From Zasmidium citrigriseum (taxonomy: Eukaryota > Ascomycota > Dothideomycetes > Mycosphaerellales > Mycosphaerellaceae), in assembly GCA_002786025.1 (NCBI GenBank), contig NHNW01000002.1:1054001-1118000 (forward strand): 64,000 nucleotides of DNA. Direction: 5' to 3'. Each line of letters starts with the position of its first letter. Position 1 is the stretch's first letter. A program made the translations under genes and the position numbers. This document shows, one piece after another, positions 33,672 to 46,156 of this stretch. The notes under the pieces are model-generated. The model was not told the DNA's origin. It searched no databases and was given only the letters and a program-made list of their open reading frames with translations.

Positions 33672-34493
33672 CTAAACCGAGACCGTTTTAAGGATCCTAG
33701 CTCCAGTCAAAAGGCATGCGAGCTGAACTGCGACAAGGACCTTTGGAGGAAGAATTTCCTCGAAAGTGGTCTCAATCTCTTCGGTGGTTTGCCAGTTTGC
33801 ATGCATGTAAACACCATTGTCGCCTACCCTCGGTGTTCCGGTCAAAGTGGAAGACGCCTCTAGCGATCCCCGACACGTCGAGAAGCGTTGGTAGTGTAAC
33901 AATGCATCTATTAGCTTAGAGACGGGTACTCTCGTGGAGAGAGCTAATCTTCCAGTTTGAGGGGAAGAAGGAGGATAGGCGTAAAGGACGATCTGCTTCC
34001 AAAGATGAAACCGCAAAGACGTTGAAAGTATTTTCACCTTCCTTGGCGGTTGAGTCGGCCAGTCCTTGGGCTGCCTTCTGCTCAGCGGACTTCTTCTCTG
34101 CAGCACCCAGACAAAGAACGAATCGAAAGCTCGGAGAGTCGTGGGAGTAAGATAGTAGCGGTAAGGGTGGTCGCGACCAACCTGTCCGTGGTCCTTCGCC
34201 GCATCCCTCTGCTGCTTCTTGGTCAGGCGAAAAGGGAATATATCAATGACCAAGGTCTTGCTGCTAAGGGTTCGCCGGTTGAGGAGACCAGGGCAGGGGC
34301 CCGCCAGGTCGTTGGCCAGCATGAAAGTCCTCAGGTGTTGGGTGGGTGAGCAAGGTGAGGTCAAGGGCTGAGGTAAATGAGACTCTAGTTTCTGATCTAG
34401 CGTGTTTCGAGCCGAGCCGAGGGGGTCTGAGTCCCGATCTTCAACTTCTTCGAACAATTCTTTGCCCGCCTGCTGCAGCAGTAATGCGGTCAT
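33672..34493 (-). CDS. Hypothetical protein or decaying gene, related to the 30.0 kb remnant
   Basis: 273 codons from the ATG at 34493. The C-terminal third (LRFHLWKQIVLYAYPPSSPQ, TGRLALSTRVPVSKLIDALL) is related to the remnant at 29989-30411 on the other strand. No named domain; an IL..LR..I pattern near VKILSTSLRFHLWKQIVLY is faintly 2EXR/F-box-like. Its start codon overlaps that of UTP12 in the sequence CATG, so if both are used the 5' regions overlap entirely. The true start may lie further in. Confidence 0.4.
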   Translation of the reverse strand: MTALLLQQAGKELFEEVEDRDSDPLGSARNTLDQKLESHLPQPLTSPCSPTQHLRTFMLANDLAGPCPGLLNRRTLSSKTLVIDIFPFRLTKKQQRDAAKDHGQVGRDHPYRYYLTPTTLRAFDSFFVWVLQRRSPLSRRQPKDWPTQPPRKVKILSTSLRFHLWKQIVLYAYPPSSPQTGRLALSTRVPVSKLIDALLHYQRFSTCRGSLEASSTLTGTPRVGDNGVYMHANWQTTEEIETTFEEILPPKVLVAVQLACLLTGARILKTVSV

Positions 34494-37436
34494 GGTGAAA
34501 TCGTACAGGTTCGTTCTTACTTCTATATCGGTCGCAAGACGTTCACTAACAGAATTAGAAAGTACGAGCCTGCGCAGGTCTTCGGCACCGTCTGCACCGC
34601 ATCGTCGAATTCCGTCTGGTCCTCGAGTGGATCGAGTCGCAATGCTGGGTCTGGAAGAGCTTTCGTTGGCGCAAACGAGGAGGTTCTATGCTGGGATGTA
34701 AAGAAGGGGGAACTGCTGTCGCGATGGCAGGATAAAGACAACAGAAGCGAAACAACATGCATATCACAATGCGACATTCAACCGGATCTTTTCGCTGTGG
34801 GATATGCAGATGGGTCGATACGGATATGGGACTCGCTGTCGGGACAAATTGTTGTGAGCTTCAATGGACACAGAAGCGCGATCACACAACTGCAGTTTGA
34901 TCGCGAAGGATCGAGGCTCGCCAGTGGAAGCAAAGACAGCGACATCATCATTTGGAACCTGCTTTCAGAGACCGCCGAATTCAGGCTGCGAGGACACAAG
35001 GACCAAATCACGGGGCTTACTTTTCTGCGGACCCCAGTCTCTCCGCGAGCTATTGGGGACGAGGCGATCGATGTGGCCATCGATGATGAAGTCGAGGAGA
35101 AGTACCTTCTTTCGACTTCAAAGGATGCGCTGGTCAAGATATGGGATTTGACGACTCCGCACTGCATCGAGACCCACGTTGCGCAGACTAGTGGTGAGTG
35201 CTGGGCTTTAGGACTCAGTCCAGATGGCGCTGGATGTATCACAGCTGGCAACGACGGTGAGCTCAAAGTTTGGGCACTGGATCTGGATGGTCTGGCAAGA
35301 CTCGGCAGTAGTGTTGGCGAGAGCAAGAAGCATGACTTGCTCACCAGCCGAGGCATCATCCACCGACAAGGCAAAGATAGAACCATTGGCATCTCTTTCC
35401 ATCCCAAGCAGGACTACATCGCTATTCATGGGTCTGAGAAGGCAGTAGAGCTTTGGAGGATACGGACTTCTGACGAACTACATCGACACATGCAGCGCAA
35501 GAGGAGACGAAGACGAGAAAAGGCTGCAGCGGCTGGCGAGACCCTCCCACCTGAAAAGGACGATGCTCTCGGAACCCCTGATGTCGCTGATGTCTTCGTA
35601 CCGTACGTTATTGTCAGGACGGGTGGAAAGATCCGCTCTGTGAACTGGGTGACCATCGGTGGAAAGACGGCCAAGAGCTTACAGCTTCTGGCCTCGACCA
35701 CCAACAACCAGCTCGAACTATACAATGTCGTCTCTCATCGTGCGCAGGAAAAGACTGGAAGCAGAGAGGCTCCCGAGTACAGCCGGTCTCTTGCAGTCGA
35801 GCTCCCAGGACACCGTACCGATGTGCGTACTTTGGCGCTCTCTTCGGACGATCGAATGCTGGCAAGTGCTTCGACTGGCGCACTCAAAGTTTGGAACTTG
35901 AAAACGCAATCATGTCTCCGGACTCTGGAATGCGGCCAGGCACTCTGTTCTGCATTCTTACCCGGTGATCGAATGGTGCTTCTGGGTACCAAGTCTGGTG
36001 AGCTCGAACTCTACGATATCAGCACCAGCACTCTCGTGGAGAAGATTGAAGCGCACGAAGGCGCTATCTGGACTCTGGCAGTTCATCCTGACGGACGATC
36101 GGTGGTGACTGGGTCTGCTGACAAGAGTGCTAAATTCTGGCGCTTTGATGTCGTTGATGAAGAGATTCCCGGTACACGACGAACTACACAACGACTAAAG
36201 CTCACCCAAACTCGGCAGCTGAAAGTGTCAGACGATGTACTTTCGCTATGCTTCTCACCAGATGAGAAGTACCTGGCCCTCAGCACACTCGACAATACCG
36301 TCAAGCTCTTCTTTGTCGACTCGCTGAAGCCATACCATATTCTCTATGGTCACAAGCTACCAGTACTAAACATCAGCATAAGCAGCGATTCGAAGCTGAT
36401 AGCGACGTGCTCCGCCGACAAGAATGTCAGAATCTGGGGCATGGATTTTGGAGACTGTCACAAAGCCTTCTTCGCCCACCAGGACAGCGTCATGCAAGTT
36501 GGCTTCATAGCGCATCCCGTCGAAGCGGATGAAAAGCACATTGTCTTCAGCGCGAGTAAGGACGGCGTGGTCAAGACTTGGGACGGCGACAAGTTTGAGC
36601 AGATCCAAAAGCTCGAAGGCCATCATGGCGAGATCTGGGCAATGGCTATCAGCCGTACTGGTGAGACTGTCGTCACTGCATCCCACGATAAGAGTCTGCG
36701 AACTTGGCAAGTTGGCGATGACTTGATCTTCCTCGAAGAAGAGCGCGAACGCGAACTGGAAGAGATGTACGAATCGACCCTGGCCCAGAACATGGACCGC
36801 GACTTTCAGGACGAAGAAGAACAATCCGCTGAAGTCGCTGCGGCTGGCAAGCAGACCATCGCAACCCTCACACATGGTGAGAAGATCATGGAGGCTCTAG
36901 AAGTCGGCTTGACGGATCTCGAGCTCATGCGCGCCTACGAGCGTGACAAGGTGCACAACCCCAAGATGGCAATCCCGCAACGGAACCCGATCTTCCTCGC
37001 TCTGGGTAACATCTCCGCCGAGCAGCATGTCCTGCGCACGCTCCAGAAGGTCCCCACGCCCGCTCTCAACGACGCTCTCCTGGTCATTCCCTTCAGCACT
37101 CTCCCCACATTCTTCACCTTCCTGGCTCTCTTCCTCCGCAAACGTATGGCCCCAGAACTCGCCTGGCGAATCTCGTACTTCATGCTGCAAGCGCATATGA
37201 CTCAGATCGTGGCGAGCAAGCAGCTCAAGCCGCTCTTGACGGAAGTGTACGAGGCGTATGAAGCGTGGCAAGAGGACGAGAGGAGGGTGATGGGATTCAA
37301 TCTCGCAGGTTTGGAGATTATGAGCCGGGAGGTGAGGGAGAATGAGATACATGGCGCGTATCTGGACGAGCCTGTCGCCGAAGAGGAGGTGATGGAGAAG
37401 GGGAGGAAGAAGAGAGGGTTTGCGAGTGTTGCGTAG
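34492..37436 (+). CDS. UTP12: U3 snoRNP protein UTP12/DIP2 (WDR3), WD40 repeats
   Basis: Nucleolar small-subunit processome factor required for 18S rRNA maturation (UTP-B module). A 17-nt first exon (34492-34508, MVKSYR) joins 34559-37436 over a 50-nt intron (GTTCGT..TTAG, branch CTAAC), giving 964 aa; the frame from 34797 alone would lose 85 residues and the first blade. Two WD40 propellers are visible, with blades such as GYADGSIRIWDSLSGQIV, LASGSKDSDIIIWNL, VVTGSADKSAKFWRF, IATCSADKNVRIWGMDFG and VVTASHDKSLRTWQV. Then a coiled acidic stretch (LEEERERELEEMYE) and the C-terminal Utp12 helical domain (~residues 770-930). Confidence 0.95.
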
Positions 37437-37570
37437 ACCGTGTATAGATTAGAATTGCTGAGCGTTGTAGCTTTTCGTGTAAAAGTGGCAATACCTCGAC
37501 ATGTCATTAGACACTAGTGCGTCTTTCGCTCGTGCGAATGGGATCATCGTGTGATTGACAGAAATGGCCC

Positions 37571-37658
37571 TCGCTGGCTAAAGTGAAGCGAGGATAGGGA
37601 CGAAATGAAGCCAAGATAGGGGAGAAGTGAAGCCAGAATAGAGATCAAGGAAAGCCAA
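37571..37658. repeat. 22-bp tandem repeat, array B (four units)
   Basis: Units 37571-37592, 37593-37614, 37615-37636 and 37637-37658, each exactly 22 bp. For example GATAGGGACGAAATGAAGCC(AA) and GATAGGGGAGAAGTGAAGCC(AG). Same period and same GTGAAGCCAG core as array A 12 kb away. It lies in the 499-bp gap between the convergent stops of UTP12 (37436) and the CDP-alcohol phosphotransferase (37936). The rest of that gap shows no gene. Confidence 0.78.
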
Positions 37659-37935
37659 TATACATCAGATGTTGTCGTTCGCCTGAGCGCTGCGGCGTCA
37701 GATGTAAGAGCATCATTGGGAATCGTCGCTGATGTGCTTTTCAAAGGATTCGGGAGGAACAATGCGCCTACACGTAGACCAATGCTTCGAGCCAAATCCG
37801 ATGCCGTGCGATTGGCATCGTTTCGAGGCCAGAAAATTATCATTTCCAATTGCCCCTGTCTTTCTATATCCAACGGCAGCGTTGAGCGACCGCTACATCT
37901 GATCTATCCCCTTCCCAGATCCCAACTTTTCTACA

Positions 37936-39282
37936 CTAAGCCTTCTTCCTCTCACTCTCCTCCTTCAAAACCTTCCACTTCTCCTCCGGAATCGTCAAGC
38001 AATTAATGCCCAGATAATTGCAGATCGCATTGCACACCACATACGCCCAGCGGAAGTACACAACCATACTGACGACGAAGTACGCCCAGAGGTAGTACAG
38101 CTGGATCTCTGCCGAAACGGGCTCGAAGCCGAAATAGGGCAGGTTGACCATGACCGCGCCGCCGATGAGAGGAGCTAAGAGGCTGGTCCAGTACGGGAAC
38201 GGTTGCCGCGTGAGATGTGCGAGAATCATTTTCGTCGTCATGCGGCCGAAGACGAAAGACAGCGTGAGGCAGAGTAGGCAGAGGTGGTTGTCGCTGAGGA
38301 GGGTGGAGTATGGCGAGCCGAGCCAGGCGACTAGGGAGCCGGAGAAGAGGATCATGGGCGTCCATTCGAGGAAGACGGGGGCGATGGGAAGGTTCTTCTC
38401 TCGTCTTGCTGCGATCACGTTCACCACGCAAGGCGGGACATGGCCGATGGCGAAGGCTAGGAGGAGGACTGCAGCCCAAACGTCTTTTACGCTGAGGCTG
38501 CCAAGAGTCGCCTCGTAGCCCACGATATCGGCCATGGGTTTGTGCCAGATGTGCGAGCCGAAGTATCCCGATGAGAGCATCAACAAGCTCGCGAGCAGCA
38601 ACCCCTCAGTCGGCCCATTGAAATAGCCCAAGTAGAGTGTATGTGTATGAAACGTCTCCCAAGTCGAGAAGAACATTGGCAGAGTCGGAATCAAAGCCGT
38701 CAGAGCACCAATTGGCGTAGCACCGAGGCCCATGGCAGATGTCTCGAGCAAGCTGGCAAGCGTGCAATTGAGAGAATCGATGCCATGGTCAAACAGCTCG
38801 CCGAGGCCAGAAGACGTCCCTGTCCTTCGAGCTTGCTTCCCGTCGATATTGTCCATGGTTGAATATGCCCAGACTCCGAAGGCATAGCTATACGAGACCC
38901 AGGCGTATTTTGGTCCAGTAAGATCCGGGTCCATGATTTGCTGGAGGCCAACATTCCCGATGACGAAGAAGAACCCGATGAGGGTGACCATGTTGGGGGC
39001 GAGCCATAGCGGGAGATACTCGACGCAGAAGTTCCACTGGTGGAAGAGTCAATCCATTTTTCCTTCGAGTCTACCGCACGCTCGAGTGGTGACGTACATA
39101 GTGCCTCAAGATGTAGTACGAAATAGGAGACTTGTCCACGGAAGAGTATTTGTACGTCTTGAAGTGCTTGAGGCCATCGTCTGACAGCGATCCCGTCGCA
39201 GGCTTGCCTACCATTCACCATTAGTATTCCCGTGCGTCATGAAGGAATATCTACTATGCAGGTACATACTTTTCTCCGCCAT
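37936..39282 (-). CDS. EPT1: sn-1,2-diacylglycerol choline/ethanolaminephosphotransferase
   Basis: Last step of the Kennedy pathway: transfers phosphocholine or phosphoethanolamine from CDP-alcohol to diacylglycerol, in the ER or Golgi membrane. Exons 39270-39282 (13 nt, MAEK), 39098-39207 and 37936-39036, introns 62 and 61 nt, give 407 aa. The CDP-alcohol phosphotransferase signature DGx2ARx8Gx3Dx3D is complete in MDNIDGKQARRTGTSSGLGE followed by LFDHGID. Before it comes the conserved LRHYWNFCVEYLPLWLAPNM, built across intron 2. About eight hydrophobic segments follow. Choline versus ethanolamine preference cannot be read from the sequence. Confidence 0.93.
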
Positions 39283-39828
39283 TTCACGATGTTTCAAATT
39301 TACAAGTCCAGACTTGCTTAGAGTATCATGGCAATGGCACACAGAACTGGATCAGTAGATCCGAATGAAGATAGTGATATCTATATTCGATTGTACAAAG
39401 AGAGAGGAGGAAGGTTGCTCTGGGCGAACAAAGGGAGAAGCGGCCCTCGAGAATTCGCAGCTCCACATGCCAGCCCTCCCATTGGTCAATGCCAACCACA
39501 CCTCACCGCTGCTCCTTTCAGGAGAAACATTCTACTGCAACACCGAGTATTGGCTTGTTGGAAAGGTGAAATTGAAGGCTTGAACCGAATCATGAACTTG
39601 AAGACTACAGAACGATGCATTCGCTACGTGAAGTCCTGGCCCAAAATGCCGATCATACATCAATCTTGACTTTTCGAAGCCTGGGTGGGCCGTTCCATCA
39701 TTGCATTGATCTATCCCACGCGCAGAAAGAGATCCGGCACGATGAGCGTGAATGACGCCCTGTTATGCCTTTTGCCTCTCTGTGCACGCAAACGCCGAAG
39801 AACACATGAAACCTCGTAATGAAGATGC
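39283..39828. other. Intergenic, no gene seen
   Basis: 5' flank of the phosphotransferase gene and 3' flank of SSB, both minus strand. Short frames only. Confidence 0.45.
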
Positions 39829-42318
<2,490 letters not shown>

Positions 42319-42839
42319 GTTGTCGTTGTGATGTAGGGTGTTTTGGTGAGGGAGGTGGAAGACAGTGTTCGGCGCACCGAGTTGGAAACAATTTCAATCG
42401 AGCAGACCCCGAATTTGCATGGCCCGGCCCGTGCTCGCTAGCGGCATTTCTTCCTCCCATTTTTCGCCGGCGATCTTTGGAGACCAGCCACTTGGATTAA
42501 AGAAACTCGAAAGGTCAATGTGTTAATGCTTTTCATCACTACCAGACTGAAGCTATTCAAGAACAAGACAACACTTCAACCAAAGCTCTATCAAGCATCC
42601 AATTCAAAGCGTGTACACCAGCCCGCCAATAACCAACTCAGCTGCAAGTCTTCATTCCGTCTGCTACCAGTTCTGTGTTCCTAGCATGGTCCGTTCTGCA
42701 CAGCACCTCCCACACCCGAGTGAGCAGATTCGCTGCCCTGCATGCATCAGCAATCGCATGGGCCAGCGCTGCCCGGAGGAGATTCCGACTCCAATCTTCC
42801 AGATCATCCTCGCGCGCGATCAGACGGACATTTGAACAC
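42319..42839. other. SSB upstream region, no gene seen
   Basis: Promoter side of SSB and 3' flank of the next minus-strand gene. No clear heat-shock element array. Confidence 0.4.
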
Positions 42840-43640
42840 TCAGGCCTGCCAACCGCCTTTCTTCGTCCAGCTCGCCAAAAGCCTGTCCTGACTCTCCAGC
42901 TTCTCTGGCTCCAAGCATCGCTGGGGCGATCGATAGACGTTGACTTGCGACAAATTGGACACGCTCTCGGTGAGATTGTACAGAGTCTTGACGACATCCT
43001 CGCGATGCGGGAGTTCGGGCCATGCACATTTCTCGCCGTCCTTGCACCACAACCCAAGGTTGACCTCGAGAGACTTGCCGGGCACCTGAGTGTTGATCTT
43101 TTCAATGAAATCGACTGTCTGTTGCAGGTCGCTGGCAGCTTCGCAGTTCTCGCGGTACTTTGGGCACTTATCTTCGCAGACAACGAAGTTGCGAACTGCA
43201 ATCCGTGTGATCGTGGTGGCCCAGACCTTGGTAGGAATTGGGAGCAAGGTGAAGTTGAAGTTCTCGTGATCCGAGAAAACGAGCTTGGTGTTCTTTGCTG
43301 CAACCTTGCGATATTCTCCACTCATCTCGCGATTGACAAGCAGAATAGAGGTAATCGGCGAATCCTGAATAGATAGGTTGGCCTCGAGCTCTGGAGAGGC
43401 GATAGCGACCTCGTCTGAACCCAGAAGATCGTAAACCATTTCCCTGAGCTCTGGGGGAAGGTCGAAGAATCGAAAGGGTTTGGAATCTTTGACGACCGGC
43501 ACAATGATGTTCCCTTCCTCCTTCGATGCAGCTGGAGTCGCAGCTGGAGTCATGGCCTCCTGCTTAGCAGTGGCGGCAGGCTTCTCGTCTTGCTCGCCTT
43601 GCTCTCGTTGATGATCAGCTGAGTGGGTATCAGACATCAT
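42840..43640 (-). CDS. 2EXR/F-box-like hypothetical protein
   Basis: Single exon, 266 aa, with a real ATG at 43640. A Glu/Ala/Thr-rich leader of ~50 residues precedes KPFRFFDLPPELREMVYDLL, the start of the 2EXR/F-box-like domain, with ITSILLVNREMSGEYRKVAA as its second half. Later cysteines (VCEDKCPKYRENC) and conserved Trp/Pro positions resemble other members. Same family type as the protein at 4911-6139 but not a close copy. Function unknown. Confidence 0.8.
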   Translation of the reverse strand: MMSDTHSADHQREQGEQDEKPAATAKQEAMTPAATPAASKEEGNIIVPVVKDSKPFRFFDLPPELREMVYDLLGSDEVAIASPELEANLSIQDSPITSILLVNREMSGEYRKVAAKNTKLVFSDHENFNFTLLPIPTKVWATTITRIAVRNFVVCEDKCPKYRENCEAASDLQQTVDFIEKINTQVPGKSLEVNLGLWCKDGEKCAWPELPHREDVVKTLYNLTESVSNLSQVNVYRSPQRCLEPEKLESQDRLLASWTKKGGWQA

Positions 43641-44086
43641 GTGTTGATGGATTGAGACGTGTCGAGGGTTTGCAATGTTGAATATGCCCCTCAGTGTTGA
43701 GACTTAAGAGCTTACGAGCTTCCGAGTGGTTGAAGGCGGCTCGAGGAAGAGTTGTTCGGTAGTCTCGGTGCTGTGATCCCTGAGTCTCTGTATGTAACGA
43801 GGAAGCTGCCGTCTTTCAATTCTCGCGTTTGCATTCAGCAGACAGGCAGGAGACAGATGCTAGAGAGATGGCGGTGGGCAAGGTGGGCAAGTGGGGTTCC
43901 TTCACGAGGGCGCCTTCCCCAGAAGTGCTAGCGCCACGCACGGGCCAGACGGGCCAGTCCTCAGCCACAGAGGTTTTCAAACGCCGTGAACTTCATGTCG
44001 CACGACAACTTTCCGCAGACCACCACTCACTATTACTCATACCTAATCACCCACCTACACTCCATGCCACCCGCTGGCTCGCCGAA
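43641..44086. other. Divergent promoter region
   Basis: Lies between the 2EXR-like gene (-) and RRN3 (+). The RRN3 frame is open upstream to a TTG at 43829 and has an in-frame ATG at 43868, but that leader lacks family similarity. Confidence 0.4.
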
Positions 44087-46156
44087 ATGGTGTCTTTCGC
44101 CGCGCCGCCGCCTGGCGCGATGCCTCCCCCGCCAACACCGCTGCCAAAACGACCAACGATGAGCTTGAAGCGCGACAGTTCGTATCTCGACACCGACGAC
44201 GAGGCTGGATTGTCGACAACTACGAAGAAACTTAAAGTCACATTCAACGACCACAACGATGTGCGAATAATCGAGGACTGGAACGACAAAAGTTTCGATT
44301 TGGTGAAAGAAGAGGTGCGCATCGGCATTCAACGTCATCTCGCCCCGAACGATGCAAGAGACGATGCGCAATACGCCAAATTGCTGCAAACACTCGGACA
44401 GGATGTGTTCTCAAGCGATGCACCCGGCACGAACCTGTTGAAAAAGTACGTCATGGCCCTCGACGGTAAAGTGACGTCTCTCGGTGAATGCGGGAAGCTG
44501 GTGATGGCAGTCCTGGATCTCTCGTGGCTCGGGCGGGATGAAGAGTTCGTGGATGTGTATACCAAGTTTCTGGTCGTGTTGGCCAGTACACACGGCAAAT
44601 ACATTGCTCCTATGATGGAGCGGCTGGTATCTCACTTTGAGAGACTCCCCGCGTCATTCGGCAGACTTCCCGGTGAGGACACTGTCACCAGAGCTACAAT
44701 GTTTGAGAGACTGCACGCAACAATCCAGACTGTCCTCCGACGCATTCCATCGGCAAGCAGTGTCCTGCTCAGAATGATGAAGCACCAATTCCCGAACGAT
44801 CTCTCGCCGGCGAAGAACTATCTCCAATACCAAAGACACATCCTCCGAATCGCCGATGCTGTGCCGGAGCTCAAGGCCGAGGTCATTGCGTTGATCGTCC
44901 AGCGTCTGGTCAGCATCGATGTTCAAATTCAGCACGATCTGGAAGACCTCGAGGATGATCAAGAAGAGACGCTCTTACAACGACCTGGCCGTGGCGGTGC
45001 CAACGAAGAGGAGGACGACGAGGACGACAGCGATCTTGAGTCAGTCTCGGAGTCAGAGGAGACGACCACGGAGGAAGAGCAGCGATTGCGCGACCTGCGC
45101 CTCAAAGTGGCCAAGATGGACGGAACACAAGACCTTCTCTTCGAATACTACGACCCTTCGTTCAAAGCCGAGTCCACACCCGCAAAGAACTTCGCCTACC
45201 AGGAGCTGCTCTCCCAGTTCAAGAGCTTTATCATGCCCAACCGGTCAAGGCACGCGCAGTTTCTACTCTTCCACTTTGCGCAGATCTCACCACTCTACGC
45301 GGGCCACTTCATCCAGCAGTGCCTCTCGCTCACCGTCGATCAAAACGTCCCAAACACGACACGCCTCACAGCCTGCGCATACGTAGCGAGCTTTATCGCC
45401 AGAGCGTCGCACTTACCGCCTGACGTCATTAGAACTGTCGTCGGCGCGTTGTGCTCGTTCCTGGAGGAGATGCGAGCGCGGTATGAGCCGAACTGCGGTG
45501 GGCCCGACAGAAAGAGCTATTCTGTATACTACGCGGTAGCGCAAGCTTTACTCTACATCTTCTGCTTCCGATGGCGGGATCTTGTGGTTGGAAGAACGTC
45601 TCCTCAGTCGCCTGGAGAACGCGTCATTGAAGAGGACGTGGTTGCAGAAGGCCACGACCTGATCTGGTACCCAGCTCTTAAGGAGACCCTTACCAGGAAC
45701 ATTCACTCGAAGCTGAACCCTCTCAAGGTGTGCTCGGCCGCCATCGTTGGTGAGTTCGCCAAGATCGCCAATCACCTCAAGTTCCTCTACGTCTTCTCGA
45801 TCCTAGAGCATAACAAGCGGGTACGATTGGGGCAGGTGCGATCATACAATCGAGCAGGCGCCATCGACATCGGCCGAAGGGAGACGGCTTGGGACCGAAA
45901 GACTGGCGATGCTCATCACCAGCTGGAGGCGTACTTTCCTTTCGATCCTTACCACCTTCCACTCAGCAAGAGATGGTTAGAAGGCGAATACAACGAGTGG
46001 CAGCTTCCACACGGCATGAAGAGGGACGATGAAGACGAGGAGAGCGAGTCGGAAGAGGAATACGAGAGCGATGAGGACGAGATACCCGAGGACTTGACCG
46101 GAGGACCAGTGCATTCGGGCTTGCACCCTAGCAGCGCGATTTCAGTCAGCGATTGA
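44087..46156 (+). CDS. RRN3: RNA polymerase I transcription initiation factor RRN3 (TIF-IA)
   Basis: Bridges RNA polymerase I to the rDNA core factor; growth-regulated by phosphorylation. Single exon; from the ATG at 44087 (MVSFAAPPPGAMPPPP) it is 689 aa, close to the family. The open frame runs upstream another 86 codons (ATG at 43868) but that leader looks non-coding. HEAT-repeat-like helical body: DLSWLGRDEEFVDVYTKFLV, YLQYQRHILRIADAVPELKA, FAYQELLSQFKSFIMPNRSR, then SVYYAVAQALLYIFCFRWRD, a hallmark RRN3 block, and LNPLKVCSAAIVGEFAKIA. The internal acidic Ser-rich loop (DEDDSDLESVSESEETTTEE) and the acidic C-terminus correspond to the regulatory phosphorylated regions. Confidence 0.93.
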   Translation: MVSFAAPPPGAMPPPPTPLPKRPTMSLKRDSSYLDTDDEAGLSTTTKKLKVTFNDHNDVRIIEDWNDKSFDLVKEEVRIGIQRHLAPNDARDDAQYAKLLQTLGQDVFSSDAPGTNLLKKYVMALDGKVTSLGECGKLVMAVLDLSWLGRDEEFVDVYTKFLVVLASTHGKYIAPMMERLVSHFERLPASFGRLPGEDTVTRATMFERLHATIQTVLRRIPSASSVLLRMMKHQFPNDLSPAKNYLQYQRHILRIADAVPELKAEVIALIVQRLVSIDVQIQHDLEDLEDDQEETLLQRPGRGGANEEEDDEDDSDLESVSESEETTTEEEQRLRDLRLKVAKMDGTQDLLFEYYDPSFKAESTPAKNFAYQELLSQFKSFIMPNRSRHAQFLLFHFAQISPLYAGHFIQQCLSLTVDQNVPNTTRLTACAYVASFIARASHLPPDVIRTVVGALCSFLEEMRARYEPNCGGPDRKSYSVYYAVAQALLYIFCFRWRDLVVGRTSPQSPGERVIEEDVVAEGHDLIWYPALKETLTRNIHSKLNPLKVCSAAIVGEFAKIANHLKFLYVFSILEHNKRVRLGQVRSYNRAGAIDIGRRETAWDRKTGDAHHQLEAYFPFDPYHLPLSKRWLEGEYNEWQLPHGMKRDDEDEESESEEEYESDEDEIPEDLTGGPVHSGLHPSSAISVSD

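Noticed and set aside
42400..42520. Heat-shock element array upstream of SSB
   Set aside because: Only isolated GAA triplets, no nGAAnnTTCnnGAA series; SSB genes are typically not heat-induced.
43829..44086. N-terminal extension of RRN3
   Set aside because: The frame begins at TTG; an ATG at 43868 exists, but the peptide is unlike the family and overlaps the divergent promoter.
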